Of a stretch of 64,000 nucleotides of DNA, positions 34,861 to 45,848 are shown piece after piece. The notes under the pieces were generated by a model. That model was not told the DNA's origin. It did not search any database and saw only the letters and a program-made list of their open reading frames with translations. Position numbers and translations under genes: made by a program. The DNA is taken from NCBI RefSeq assembly GCF_048569485.1, contig NW_027442245.1, forward strand, positions 62,001-126,000. The letters run 5' to 3'. Numbering within the stretch: the first letter of the stretch is position 1; each line of letters starts with the position of its first letter. Source of the stretch: Anomaloglossus baeobatrachus. Taxonomy: Eukaryota > Chordata > Amphibia > Anura > Aromobatidae.

Positions 34861-35313
34861 AAATTGCCAATATTGTTTGCCTTCCTATATATGAATATAA
34901 CGTCGCAAACTTATATTGTACAACTTAAAACTTGTAAGTTAGCCAGGGGTGGTATAGTACATCTTTCATTGTATAAGTCTAAATTATTAACCAAACAAAA
35001 TATATGCCACCGGCCGGGGCATTACATTAGACTGGTAAAACTAAATCAATGTGAATATTGTATCACCTCGAAGTTAATTGGTTATACAAAAGAATTTTAT
35101 TCTCATTACTTTCATTTTTTATTTTATGTGGTCCTTGTTTTATGTGGTCCTTGGTTTTAGTAATAATCAGTGTATTGTATATTATCAAATACTCTGTCTT
35201 GAAACAAGGATAGCAAAAAATGTTTTATTTGTGGTCTATTAATAAAATTATAAAAACCCATCTAGCGCTGGTTTATTGTGGATTTTTACTTAAAATCCTT
35301 TACACAGTTTATT

Positions 35314-35888
35314 AAAGGCTACTTTACACACTGCGATATCGGTCCCGATATCGCTAGTGTGGATACCCGCCCCCATCTGTTGCGCGACACGGGCAAATCG
35401 CTGCCCATGCTGCACAACACCGACCAGACCCGTCACACATACTTACCTGCCAGGCGACGTCGCTGTGACCGGCGAACCGCCTCCTTTCTAAGGGGGCGGT
35501 CCGTGCGGCGTCACAGCGACGTCACTGAGCGACCGCCCAATAGCAGCGGAGGGGCGGAGATGAGTGGCCGGAACATCCCGCCCACCTCCTTCCTTCCTCA
35601 TAGCGGCTGGGAGGCAGGTAAGGAGAGGTTCCTCGTTTCTGCGGTGTCACACGGAGCGATGTGTGCTGCCGCAGGAGCGACGAACTACATCGTTACTGCT
35701 GCAGTAACGATAATCGAGAATGGAGACCCATGTCACCGATGAGCGATTTTGCACGTTTTTGCAGCGATGCAAAATCGCTCATCGGTGTCACACGCAGCAA
35801 CATCGCTAATGCGGCCGGATGTGCGTCACAAATTCCGTGACCCCAACGACTCCGCATTAGCGATGTCGCAGCGTGTAAAGCCCCCTTT
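35314..35888. mobile_element. 575-bp MITE (right copy)
   Basis: Reverse complement of 32181-32755 with only a few base differences. Same length and same terminal inverted repeats. It was carried by the arm duplication and is not an independent insertion. Confidence 0.8.
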
Positions 35889-36706
35889 AGTGGGAGTGGT
35901 GTACAGGGTCTTAGCAGTAAAGAGTATTCTATATTTCTGCCAGATACCCACAGAGATATTGAAATCTGAAAAAAGAGACTTCTGCTCATTGAAGGTAAGA
36001 ACTGCTCACATAGCGTTCAACTCCACAGCAAACGAGTGCTCTAGCACTGGCATCTCAGCAGGGATATTCCCCTACTACACATGTGTGTCTGGGTCCCTGT
36101 GACAGTTTACAGGACATAACTCAGGGCACCTAGACAGAAGGCAGAGGGACTACTTTCTATTTCTGTTGTAGAGCTTAGTACAATATATATATATATACTA
36201 TTACATGTGACACATGTACCTTGTATTACCATTATTCGCTGTATATGAACCCCTTTTCTCCGGGCATTATTTGTCTATAGCATTTTTCACGAACCTGAGG
36301 CAACTGAGAACCCTTCAGTGAAGGAATTCCACTAACCCTCACAATACCAACCAGGGGCCTCCCTGCAGTAACTCAGGTAGTTGTACCCATTCTCTTTCCG
36401 CATTCTATGTGTTCTTCTTCTTTCTTCTTTTTTTTCTTTTTTCTTCTTTTTATTTCTATCATGTAGTTCAGGGGTTTATAGATATATGTCCTGCATCTCA
36501 TATTTCCTTTAGTGGTGCTTCTTACCCATTCTCATATCATTTACCCTAGTATTTCATGATCCTGAGGCGACTGAGAACCCTTTAATAAAGGAATCCTTTT
36601 TCACTTGAATTGTCAAGTGATACTTACCAGTGACTATCACGTAATGTTACAGGTAGTTGCATTTTCTTCCTCTTCTTTCTCTCCTTTCTTCTTTGTCACA
36701 CGGTCC

Positions 36707-37235
36707 AGACTGCCAGGACCCAACTACCACCATTTTTCCCCCCTAGAAAGACACGACACCGTTCTCTTATAAATTAAAATACTTTTATTTGAATTTTCCA
36801 TTTTGGAGAGAGGCATGGAGAAAAAACCACTCTCATCTTTTGGCATAAAATTTGGTCGCAGCTTTAAACCAGGCATTAACTTGCCAACATCACGGGGTTC
36901 AGGTAAATGTACCACCTTCCGGCCGTCCGGCGCGGGTATTTCACCACCACTTTTTCTACCCCTTCCGCTGCTGCGACTTAAACACAGAAAACTCAATCAA
37001 CTTGGAAAACAAAAAGGGAGGGAGGGTGGGAAAACAGGTCCGGGTCCTGCAGCCGAGAGGCTGGAAGCTGGGCAGCACGGTGATATGTATCCAGGAGGCG
37101 GGGCTTAGGCCAGTCACACCACAGGAGGCGGGGGCGGCAGGTCAGTGTCTTTCTAGGGGGAGACCTCTATTTAAACATGCATAGGGGCCAGCAGTCAGGG
37201 GGCAGCATCTCAAGTTTCTGGCTGCAGTGCCCCTC
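36707..37235. repeat. Short unit of the tandem element
   Basis: Its right part contains a TATTTAA box in the shared CCTCTATTTAAACATGC (about 37167-37180), a possible promoter shared with 42478-42490 in the long unit. No coding content is recognised. Confidence 0.75.
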
Positions 37236-37675
37236 AGACTGCCAGGACCCAACTACCACCATTTTTCCCCCCTAGAAAGACACGACACCGTTCTCTTATA
37301 AATTAAAATACTTTTATTTGAATTTTCCATTTTGGAGAGAGGCATGGAGAAAAAACCACTCTCATCTTTTGGCATAAAATTTGGTCGCAGCTTTAAACCA
37401 GGCATTAACTTGCCAACATCACGGGGTTCAGGTAAATGTACCGCCTTCCGGCCGTCCGGCGCGGGTATTTCACCACCACTTTTTCTACCCCTTCCGCCAA
37501 GGAGCAGCACCGCGCCAGCAAGCTGCGACCCCCCCCAAAAACTGAAATACCTGAGCCGTCCCAGGCATTTCCGAAACCACCATATCCATAACATCATCAT
37601 TTTGGGGTGTACCCATCCGAGCTTAAGGACAGCCAAATATTGCCTTCCAGCTGGCGGTGCCAGACCAACAACCTC

Positions 37676-37708
<33 letters not shown>

Positions 37709-39610
37709 CTTTATTAACAGCACAACTTGGGTAGGCCCTGATCGACCATGCGCCAGGAGAGATCCTTATCACATTCTTCCATAGCTCCAAGCCACCTGGG
37801 CCAGAGGGTAACCTTCGACCGGATCGTTGTAACACTCCACACTAAAACAGGGAAACTTGTACCTCTCTGACCGGATAAGGGTAAGAGGCCTAGCTAGACG
37901 GCCTTGGACCAGCTACTTGAAGCCTATGTGTATCACCAAGTCGGTTGTAGAAAAGAGAGCTCACGCAATCTTGATCGCCTCTGATAGACCCACAGCTGAG
38001 CCAAGCTCCGGCAACCTTTCCAATTACTTTCACTGTAACAGGAACCAAGAACCGACCACCAAGGCGAAGAGGCGAAGATCCGCTCTCCTCGCAGACAACA
38101 TACATGGAAGTAACCTCGGACCCAATCACTGGGCCGACTTGGATCTGAAAGGCAAAAACACTGTCAGAACAGGGAATTCTCGTAACCATCAAACACCTCG
38201 TCTCTCCAAGGTGGTACTGACAAAAAGACAAAAACCCACAAAAAATTTTTTTTTTTTTTTTTTTGGATAAACAAATCACAATCATGTCATTTTACATTAG
38301 CCCTGTACACTGTTCTGAATCTCCTTACGTGTCGAATAAAACCCGATTTCAAAAAACCAACTCCGACCTGACGTCCCTCATAATGCATTTCCATTGTCGT
38401 TACCTGATCCACTGAAAACTGTGCTCATGTATGCTGGCTCCTGAAGCCTTGTAGCACCCCAACTCTGGGAGAGTACGTGCCGGGTACCACGGCTGGCAAA
38501 CACCAAAATAACGAGTAACCGTCGCATTACCAACCAAAAACCAGCCCACAAAATGGAGGACCAACTACGTAACGCTAAAATGAAGGGCCGTCGTCATGGG
38601 TAAAAACTGGTCCCATACACCCGCTCGCCTAAGAGACATAAACGACAACGTCGGGACACCCGCCGAGTGAGGGAAAAAGATCCAAAATATCAATGTATAG
38701 ATTTGCAATGGGGCGAACAATCCAAACCCCCACTTTTTTCTTTTTTTTTTTTTTTTTTTTTTTTAAAACAAAACAAACAATCTTCGGCTAAAAAAGAATA
38801 GGCCTACTGTGCTCCACTCGCTTACCATAATCATCCAACCCTTCAATACCTTTCACCCCACAAGACCCTCATCGCTTCAGTACCGTTCCGCAATTTAAAA
38901 ATGGGAAGACCGACCTCGTAACAGTTTGCTTGCAACCGAAATTGGTGCACATTCGCTGAATACTGCAGGGTGTGTATTACTAGAGGGTGGCTTGTAAAAT
39001 CGTCACGCACATCAACCACCAGAGCAACACCCGCTGAATAACGTACCATCGAACCGTCAGGTCAATGCAAAATGGAGGCCCGGATCATAGGCCTAACTTC
39101 ACCGAGCACCCCATCATCTAGCTGAGAACTCCAACCTTGATCCTGCTGGTGGGTTGAGTTACCAAAATACCTGAGATTGGGATTGCAATAAGGTGCCCGA
39201 TACTAACCCGGAACCCAGATGCCTGTTTTGCCTTCAACCCTGCGTTGACCCATAATCATTCCAAGCCACAAAAACCTAATCAGCCTGATTACTTATTCGA
39301 GGAAAGGGCTGTAGTTGGTTAAGGCTTTTACCCACCGGCATCGTCGGACCACTGGTCATTCTCCTATTTCCCAGTCCACCCCCCCTTTTGTGTAGCTGGA
39401 ACCGAAATAGGGGGAAAGGCGCAATCAAAGTTAGGTTAATGGACCATGTCCCCCCGGGCCCAGCATAAGGAGCATTTTTTTTTTTTTTTTTTTTTTTATA
39501 TATAACTATATAAACACTTTGTATCGCAAATGATCCCAAACAGCTGGCCCTGCAACGCCGTAATACTCCATCTACAAATCTGTCTGTTCCTGCTCTTGAA
39601 ACTATTATGG

Positions 39611-39835
39611 CATGGCACGGTGGCTCAATGGCTAGCTGCAGCCCTGGGGTCCTGGGCCCAAATCCCGCCAAGGACACCATCCGCAAGGAGCCTGTACGTT
39701 CTCCCCGTGACTGCGTGGGTCTACTCCGGGCACTCTAGCCTCCTCCCACACCCCCATAAACATACAGATAGGGAATCCAGACCGTAAGCCCCGATGGGGC
39801 AGCGTCCCCAATCCATGCAACGCACACAAAAACTA
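39611..39835 (+). mobile_element. tRNA-derived SINE
   Basis: The stretch contains GGTGGCTCAATGGCTAG (A-box region) and GGGCCCAAATCCCGCC (B-box region). The body motifs GTACGTTCTCCCCGTG, CCTCCTCCCACACCC and CCGTAAGCCCCGATGGGG are widespread in vertebrate, especially amphibian, tRNA-headed SINEs. It is moderately diverged and has no clear tail. Confidence 0.8.
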
Positions 39836-40184
39836 AAAGTGAATTTATACCTTTTAGAATATGTATGTGGAAGTAATTGTCCAGAAAATATTAGCGGGCA
39901 TAATTATTCTGCGAATAGCTAACATTGCCGGTTTTCCCATCTCACTTGTTTATTTTCAGTTCTTACGGTAAGGAAAACCAATTAAAACATACGTAATTAA
40001 CCAAAGAGGGAAAATCTAGTAAAAAAGGATGAAAATTACTTCACTACAAAAAAGAAGCAGTTTTAGAAAAACAATCAAACCATGCAAATGTACAGAGATA
40101 TACTTCTCACATTTCGATAAAACTAACTGTGACCAATATAGATCCCTTCTTTCAATTACAGCATGACATTAGGGGTAAAACAGG

Positions 40185-40825
40185 GGGGTTAGATCCCGTG
40201 ATCCCATAATATTGTCACTAATCAATAAATCACTTGAAGGGTCAGTTAACCGGTGGCAACAAGATTATTACAAGGAATGGAGGCCGCCTGTATTAAACTA
40301 AGGTTGAAAAATTAAGATATGTTTAATTTTTGAAAGACGTCTCAGAGGATATCTCATTTGTACCTCTTCCGACAGGCCTACAAGCTGCCGTAACCCTCAG
40401 TCCGATACAGCGCCGCACAATCAGCTCTGCCCTCATCTACTGTCTCCTCACCCATCCCCTGTAGACTGTGAGCCCTCGCGGGCAGGGTCCTCTCTCCCCC
40501 TGTACCAGTTTGTGCCTTGTACGGTTTATGATTATTATACTGGTACCTATTATGTAAAAACCCCTTTCGCATGCAAAGCGCCATGAATTATATGGCGCAT
40601 AATAAATAATAATAATTTGTATAAATACCCGTGTGGTCAATATAAATAAACTGCCACCAAACTTAATCCTCCGAAATAGGGAAGGCTTCTTTACAGTTAG
40701 AGCAGGTAGATTGTGGAATGCTGTCTACAAGGGGTAGGAATGCTAGATACCATCACAGCTTTTAACAGAAACGGGGGAGGGCGATTCCCTCAGCACCAAT
40801 AACATTGTTATAAATAACTTAGTGA
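40185..40825 (+). mobile_element. Decayed CR1-like LINE fragment
   Basis: AGATCCCGTGATCCCATAAT, AATCACTTG, ACAAGGAATGGAGG, then TGTGGTCAATATAAA and TTACAGTTAGAGCAGGTAGA follow the same LINE that supplies the scraps at 10612 and 46890, here continuing further 3'. It is too decayed to read as protein over much of its length. It is split by the insertion at 40363-40614. Confidence 0.7.
40363..40614 (+). mobile_element. L2-type LINE 3' end nested in the CR1-like fragment
   Basis: It starts with LFRQAYKLP-like codons and GTAGACTGTGAGCCCTCGCG, and ends ATGGCGCATAATAAATAATA. It is the 3' end of the same LINE family as at 54212, 55659 and 60557. It is flanked by a 7-bp duplication, ATTTGTA, at 40356-40362 and 40615-40621. 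It is heavily 5'-truncated (252 bp). Confidence 0.82.
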
Positions 40826-41555
40826 CAACATGTAGAGCTGGGCGGGACGCCTGTTACCTGTGACGTCACGTTATCCTCCCTAGGGGGACTTATCCCACCC
40901 CGCATTCCCCATCAGGGTACTCACCTGGTGATTCAGAAAATGACAAGACGACTGGATCTAGATCTACCCACGTAACGCCTGCTACGACGACGCTCACACC
41001 TATCCAAGGGTTAAGATGACAGACTCCGGACATGGTGGCTACCCATGCCAAAGCTTGCTACCGTGACCCCTGCACATGACCGTACAACGCGATAGTCGGC
41101 ACCGCACCCACCGCCGCCATAACATGCTGAAATCCCCTGTGTGACAACGGGGCGGGGCTGTTAACAGTCACCATTGTCATAATGTCAAATGGAGTGTGTT
41201 TTGGCCTGGGAGGGGGCTTGGTGTAGGTGTGGTATCAGCAGGAGGGAAAACACGCCACCTGCTGACTGTTGCTTCTTGCCCCTGTTCACTACCAGCCCCC
41301 CTCAATTTGAACATTGAAGTCCTAACAGAATCCCTTAACCCGCCCGCTCACTGGGAGACCCACATGGTCCCTGGTTCATTCCCAGGCTAGCCCCCTTGGC
41401 ATTCCCGGGGCATACAAACGGAGGGGAGGGGAAGTTCAGTGCGTGTGGGATGGGGTGATTTGACTCTTGCAGGTTAGTGCCTGCATACTAGATTCTCCCC
41501 TACCGTGCCTCCAACCTGCGCTGTGACAGGGACTGCACTGAGTCTGCACTTCAAT
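40826..41555. other. Unassigned GC-moderate stretch of the long unit
   Basis: No coding, tandem or RNA structure is recognised. The short open frames look like chance. Confidence 0.35.
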
Positions 41556-41853
41556 TAGGCTGTGTGCCTAATTCATGCGTCCTGCGTCCCCTGCACAGTC
41601 TATGGAGACTGTGTAGAGGCCGTACGCACGTTGCATAGTAGAACGCAGCGATTCAGCTGTTGCCCGAATCGCTGTGTTCTAAGAAGTGACATGTCACTTC
41701 CGTGCGCTTTGCCGGCAGCTCCTGCTCTGTCTATGGCAGGAGCTGCAGGCTGAGCGCACGTTCTCTACCGGCACCATGCGCCTCAGAACGGAGCTTTTCA
41801 GCTGCGCTCTGAGGCACACCTTTTAGGTGCCGTGCAGAGCGCACACAGCCCTA
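41556..41853. mobile_element. Possible roughly 300-bp MITE
   Basis: The ends TAGGCTGTGTGC and, reverse, TAGGGCTGTGTGC form a short inverted repeat. The interior has inverted segments (GCAGCGATTCAGCTG / CGAATCGCTG; CAGCTCCTGC / GCAGGAGCTGC). No target duplication is evident. Confidence 0.45.
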
Positions 41854-41942
41854 CCCAGCTCCTCCTCGGCACTGGCGACGGTGTCTGGTCGGCGGTTGCT
41901 GGGCGGCGGGTGGGTTTGGGCCAATGACAAAGAGCGCGAAGC

Positions 41943-42300
41943 GCTCTTTTTCAAACTTAATGGCGGCTCAAGCTGACCGGCGGGCGGGTAGTTCCCTCAG
42001 AACGCCGCTCGCCGGCGCACGTAGCTTGAGCCTCAGCAGGGAGGGAGCCGCTCATAGCAAACAGCGCCGTGAGCAGAACGCTTTCCTCCATGCTGATTTT
42101 AGGGGAGGAGGGGGGGGGGGTGGGGGGGAGGGGGGGGGTGAGGTTGTTAAATAATGGCGAGCACAAGCGGACCAGCGGGCGGGTAGTTCCCTTAGAACGC
42201 CGCGCTCACCGGTCACACATCGCTTGTGCCTCAGCATAGAGGGAGCCGCTCACAGCTAACAGTGCTGTGAGCTGAAACGCTTACCTCCCTGCTGATAGCT
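41943..42300. repeat. Diverged roughly 200-bp tandem duplication
   Basis: Two units share GGCGGGCGGGTAGTTCCCT, AGAACGCCG, GCCTCAGCA and AGGGAGCCGCTCA. They lie at about 41960-42105 and 42150-42295 and are separated by a G-rich run (42104-42139) that could form a G-quadruplex. Confidence 0.7.
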
Positions 42301-42565
42301 CTCTTACCGCCTCCAGGAGCGGGTCCCTGTGTCCGGCTGCCCAAACAGGTCCGGGTCCTGCAGCCGAGAGGCTGGAAGCTGGGCAGCACGGTGATATGTA
42401 TCCAGGAGGCGGGGCTTAGGCCAGTCACACCACAGGAGGCGGGGGCGGCAGGTCAGTGTCTTTCTAGGGGGAGACCTCTATTTAAACATGCATAGGGGCC
42501 AGCAGTCAGGGGGCAGCATCTCAAGTTTCTGGCTGCAGTGCCCCTCATTGTGTTATAGCCCACGT

Positions 42566-42573
42566 GTCATGAT
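42566..42573. other. Unoccupied hAT-1 target site in the right arm
   Basis: A single GTCATGAT (reverse of ATCATGAC) in otherwise matching arm sequence. It is the pre-insertion state of the site duplicated at 14915 and 31336. Confidence 0.9.
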
Positions 42574-43132
42574 AACACTTGTACCATCTTTTCATTTAGA
42601 TTCCACCTACAATTATTTACCGATTCCAGTTCTGAAATAGGCTTTCATGATCTACTCACTAGAATTCTCAAGTGCATAAGGTACTGAGACATATACATGT
42701 TCACACCATTATAAAGAACAAAGTATAAACATTGAGGTTTTTCTCACACCCATGTTCCTGTGTTCTTTGATATGATATGTGTTCATTTCCTTCACTATAT
42801 AGGATTGCAAGTTTTCCATTTGTACCTTAATGGCAATGACGCTATACAATTGAACACATATCATCCTGTTATCCATATAGGTGTGTATTTACCTGCTTGA
42901 CTATTTTTGGTTGTTTGATCCAGAATGTTTCTCCAGATAGGTCATGTGGAAATTTTCTTTCCTCAGTACAAATGTTTTCACTATGGCTTTGGAAAAATTT
43001 TTTGTATGTGCATCATGGTCATTTGACCCATTGTACTCTCAAGTAGCAATATATTGTACTGTTATGTTGTACTATGTACTAATTACGTGTTTATATGGTT
43101 TTGTAACCCTTTATGATCTTAGATAACTTTAT

Positions 43133-43169
43133 CCTTGATAAAGACCTAAAAACAAGGTCGAAACGTTGG
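43133..43169 (+). ncRNA. Hammerhead-ribozyme-like motif (right copy)
   Basis: CTTGATAAAGACCT, loop, AGGTCGAAACG. Mirror of 14317-14355, with stem II GACCT/AGGTC and a GAAA box. An AATAAAG polyadenylation-like signal lies 20-30 bases further on, as at the ends of Penelope-like elements. Confidence 0.4.
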
Positions 43170-43582
43170 ATGAATTATCCTTTTGCACAAATAAAGCATT
43201 TTCAGCATTCCAAGAGTTCTTTTCTTACGTTATTGATCACTATAGTGTGCCAGAGCTATTTCTATTGAATTGACTCTTATTTTTTCTGAGCACCTGCTAT
43301 ATACACAGTGACCCAGACATATTCAAGTTTCATTCAGAAGGCAGAGGGAAGCCTTAGCAGCTGAGCCTATATCTTGGCTTGTGAGCATTAGAACAGGCCG
43401 GCGATTACAGGGTAACATGAAAAATGTCCAGCTTGCATTATGACTAGAACATGACAATATCCTTTTAAGTACTAACCTATGATGCGTTCCTAAGCAGTTG
43501 ATGTTATATGTTCTACATTTCATTTTCTGCATACTTTACAAGTAGTAGAATTTGCTTTGATATAGGCAACTGGATTTTCACA

Positions 43583-43841
43583 ATGAAAAGGCAAAGGATA
43601 ACGCCCGAAAAAGACGCCATACATTATGTCAGTGCCATCACTGACAAACCTGGATTGACCATGAAATACATCAATCCCCTTAAAGGTGAGTTAAAACAAG
43701 TTTTAACTAAATTGCCTTAATATTGTCATGCATTAGAATGACTGTCTTAGGTAATGATAAATATTTTCTACAGGAAGAGGAGTGTTTGCTGAAACTGAAA
43801 TCGAAAAAGGGAGTTTTGTTGCAGAATATCGAGGCGAGCTC
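43583..43841 (+). pseudogene. KMT5A-like SET-domain gene fragment, two exons (right copy)
   Basis: Exon 1, 43583-43685, opens with ATG (MKRQRITPEKDAIHYVSAIT) and ends AAAG before GTGAGT. The intron is 43686-43773. Exon 2 starts at 43774 after CTACAG and completes the glycine codon, then reads GRGVFAETEIEKGSFVAEYR-GEL to about 43841. Phase and splice signals are intact, which is unusual for a retrocopy and shows genomic DNA was copied. The SET N-terminus (GRGVFA, EYRGEL) is conserved. The rest of the enzyme is missing and the frame continues into gypsy integrase. Confidence 0.75.
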
Positions 43842-44095
43842 ACGTATGCACTTACGATGGTAGACAACTACTCGAGATTTATGGTTGTGGTACAAGTCAA
43901 AGATCTAATGGCCCATACTGCAGCGAAGGTCTTCCAAGCACACTTATGCAGACCTCATGGCTACTCAGAGAGAGTCCTCACAGATCAAGGCACAGCCTTT
44001 GAAGCGGAAATCTTCAAGGACTTCTGCAGCTTTTACCGATGCAGGAAGATGCGCACTACACCCTACCATGCTCAAACCAATGGTTATCAACCTGC
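43842..44095 (+). pseudogene. Gypsy integrase fragment in frame with the SET exon (right copy)
   Basis: TYALTMVDNYSRFMVVVQVK follows GEL with no gap. RVLTDQGTAFEAEIFKDFCS and RTTPYHAQTNG follow. It is a middle piece of a Ty3/gypsy integrase core, similar to 7780-8030. It is a fossil fragment. The fused open frame runs on to 44144 through LINE-derived antisense sequence. Confidence 0.82.
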
Positions 44096-44966
44096 TCAGG
44101 ACTTTACCCCATATTCCAGATGTGGCCTTACAAGTGATTTATAGAGGGGTAACAATACGTTGGGATCACCGGATCTAATCTCCCTTTTTATACACCCTAA
44201 AATCTTGTTTGCTTTAGAATAAACAATAACATCATAAAGGTATAGCAGTACCGTTTCAAAGTTTCGGTGTCCCAAGCAGCATTCCATCAGCCTCTGGAAG
44301 GTTCCTGGCAAATTGCACAGCTCGAAGGGCATGCTTTTGAACTCGCAGAGACCCATCGGGGTGGCAAAGGCGGTCTTCTCCCGGTCTGCCTCAGCAACGG
44401 ACACTTGCCAATAGCGACTAGTGAGATCAAGGGTAGAAAAATAATTTGCAGTTCTCAATGCAGCTAGCTATTCCTCAATACAGGGGAGTGGTGCTGTCCT
44501 TCTTCTTTAACAGGACCAACGGAGCTGCCCAGAGGCTACAACTGTCACGGATAACCCCAGCCTCCTTCATGTTGCTCAACATGTCCTTGGTACACTGGTA
44601 ATGTGCAGGTAGTTTTGGCTTATATCTCTCTTTGATGGGTGGGTGTGCACTTGTGGGGATGTAGTGTTTGACCCCTTTTATTCTTCAAAAGTCTAGCGGA
44701 TGTTTGCTGAAGACTTGCTCGTATTCTTGCACTAGCCTGTAGACCCCCTTCTTGTGATGTGAAGGTGTGGAGTCAGTGCCTACGTGTAATTCCTTACACC
44801 ACTCCTCTGGCTGACTTGGTGAGCTGTCACTGAATGGGTGGGCTGAAGCAATGGTGGATGCTGCTGTTTGGATAGCATGTGTATCTACTGAGAACAGCTT
44901 ATCAATGGTGGCAAATCGGAGCAGCTTAATCTCTTGCTCTCCGCAGTTCAACACTCTCATGGGCAC
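44096..44966 (-). pseudogene. LINE scrap and gypsy pol fragment B (right copy)
   Basis: Mirror of 12525-13390. LINE scrap (KILGCIKREIRSGDPNVLLP) at about 44096-44200, gypsy RT piece ([40 protein letters not shown]) at about 44200-44460, and ELHVGTDSTPSHHKK near 44760-44800. Gypsy part: broken fossil. Confidence 0.8.
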
Positions 44967-45848
44967 TCTTCCCTTCCATATTAATGAATAAAACTATGAT
45001 GTAAATAGCATATAGATACCCCACAAATGCAGATAAAAGTAGGTTATGGGAAAAGGGGGAAGAGAGAAACAGGAAAATAGTGGAATAAAGTATACCTTCC
45101 AGGTGGGAGAGGAAATGGCAGCACAGCCAGTGGAGGTGAAGCAAGGGGAGCCTGCAACTAAAGAGTTGAGAGCGTTATCACATGGTGACTGAGCCTGATT
45201 GTAACGGGAGCATAGAGGTGCCGATCCTGTCTTACCTGCGTTGGTGTAGAAGTGGGTGTCCTGTGGTGGAGTCAGCTATGTGCAGTGGTGGCCGTGGGTT
45301 CTTTTATGTGCGACCGTAGTAATAGCTGCGCCCACTTCCTGTATGGGAGTGGAATGCAGTGAGGGTAATGGAACGCACGCCTGCGCATTTGTGTTTAACG
45401 TCGCGCATGTGCAGAACGGAGAAAAGGCTGCGCTCACTTCCTAATGAAAGGGAGTGAGACGCATCTGGGAAGGGAAGGGAAAAGATTAGGGTTTGGGGAT
45501 GATGAAAGGGCTTTCTACGGGCAAGGATGGCAAAGGGTGGCAGTGACGGAAAGTCAGGCAGCCTGTCCTGTCCTGTCCTGTCCGTCCGTCTTTTTGTATC
45601 ATGAATTGGAAAGACTGCAAGGGGGAGGGGAGGTGCTTGTGTCCAAAAGGAGGAGTTATTCAGATTCATTGCAGTGGGCGGCGGCTGCAAAAAGCACCAT
45701 TCTTCTTGTTTTTGCTCTGCAAAACAGCCTTTTCAAGGGTTGGCTTGGGTGACAAAATGTCTTCTGTAGGCGTGGGTTTGTCTCCCTCTCCCTAAGATGT
45801 GTCCGGTATAGGCCAGGGTGCCACTCAAGGCCGTAACCAATTCGGGTT
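44967..45848. other. Intergenic stretch upstream of U2, right arm
   Basis: Mirror of 11646-12524. Carries the CCTGT tandem run near 45562-45585 and the reverse TATA-like box near 45302-45310. No gene is recognised. Confidence 0.35.

Larger units (their letters stand above)
33177..34892 (-). mobile_element. Penelope-like element fragment forming the palindrome spacer
   Basis: On the minus strand it begins with the end of a Penelope-type protein (GIY-YIG endonuclease, 34860-34355). AT-rich 3' sequence follows, then a hammerhead-like motif (33821-33866) and about 640 bp with internal repeats. It is truncated, because the reverse transcriptase upstream is missing, and it is decayed. It is the only part of the palindrome present once. 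Confidence 0.75.
36707..42546. mobile_element. Tandem short + long copies of an unclassified element
   Basis: Two head-to-tail units lie at 36707-37235 (529 bp) and 37236-42546 (5,311 bp). Both start AGACTGCCAGGACCC and end GCAGTGCCCCTC. The first 261 bp and last 204 bp are nearly identical between units. The short one is an internally deleted version with about 64 bp of other sequence in between. Comparison with the left arm shows insertion between GGTCC and ATTGT without a visible target duplication, apart from a one-base ambiguity. No TIRs, transposase, recombinase or RT of its own is seen. Confidence 0.78.
37236..42546. repeat. Long unit of the tandem element
   Basis: It holds four poly-T runs in the same orientation (near 37677-37700, 38249-38264, 38737-38764 and 39478-39497), a SINE, a nested LINE pair, a possible MITE and a GC-rich tandem duplication. 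37500-39470 between the poly-T runs has no coding match. The runs may be reverse-oriented poly-A tails of short retroposed pieces. Confidence 0.65.

Noticed and set aside
31363-36706. Stand-alone fold-back transposon with 1.8-kb inverted repeats
   Set aside because: The inverted repeat does not end at 31363/36706. It continues into the outer arms once the two later insertions are removed, so it is the centre of the large palindrome.
36707-37235. Short unit read as one LTR of a retroelement
   Set aside because: The two units are directly adjacent, lack TG...CA ends, and have no primer-binding site, polypurine tract or pol. A deletion derivative in tandem fits better.
43508-43720. A working host methyltransferase gene
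   Set aside because: Only the first part of the SET domain is present, it is fused to integrase sequence, and it lies in two mirrored copies within transposon debris.
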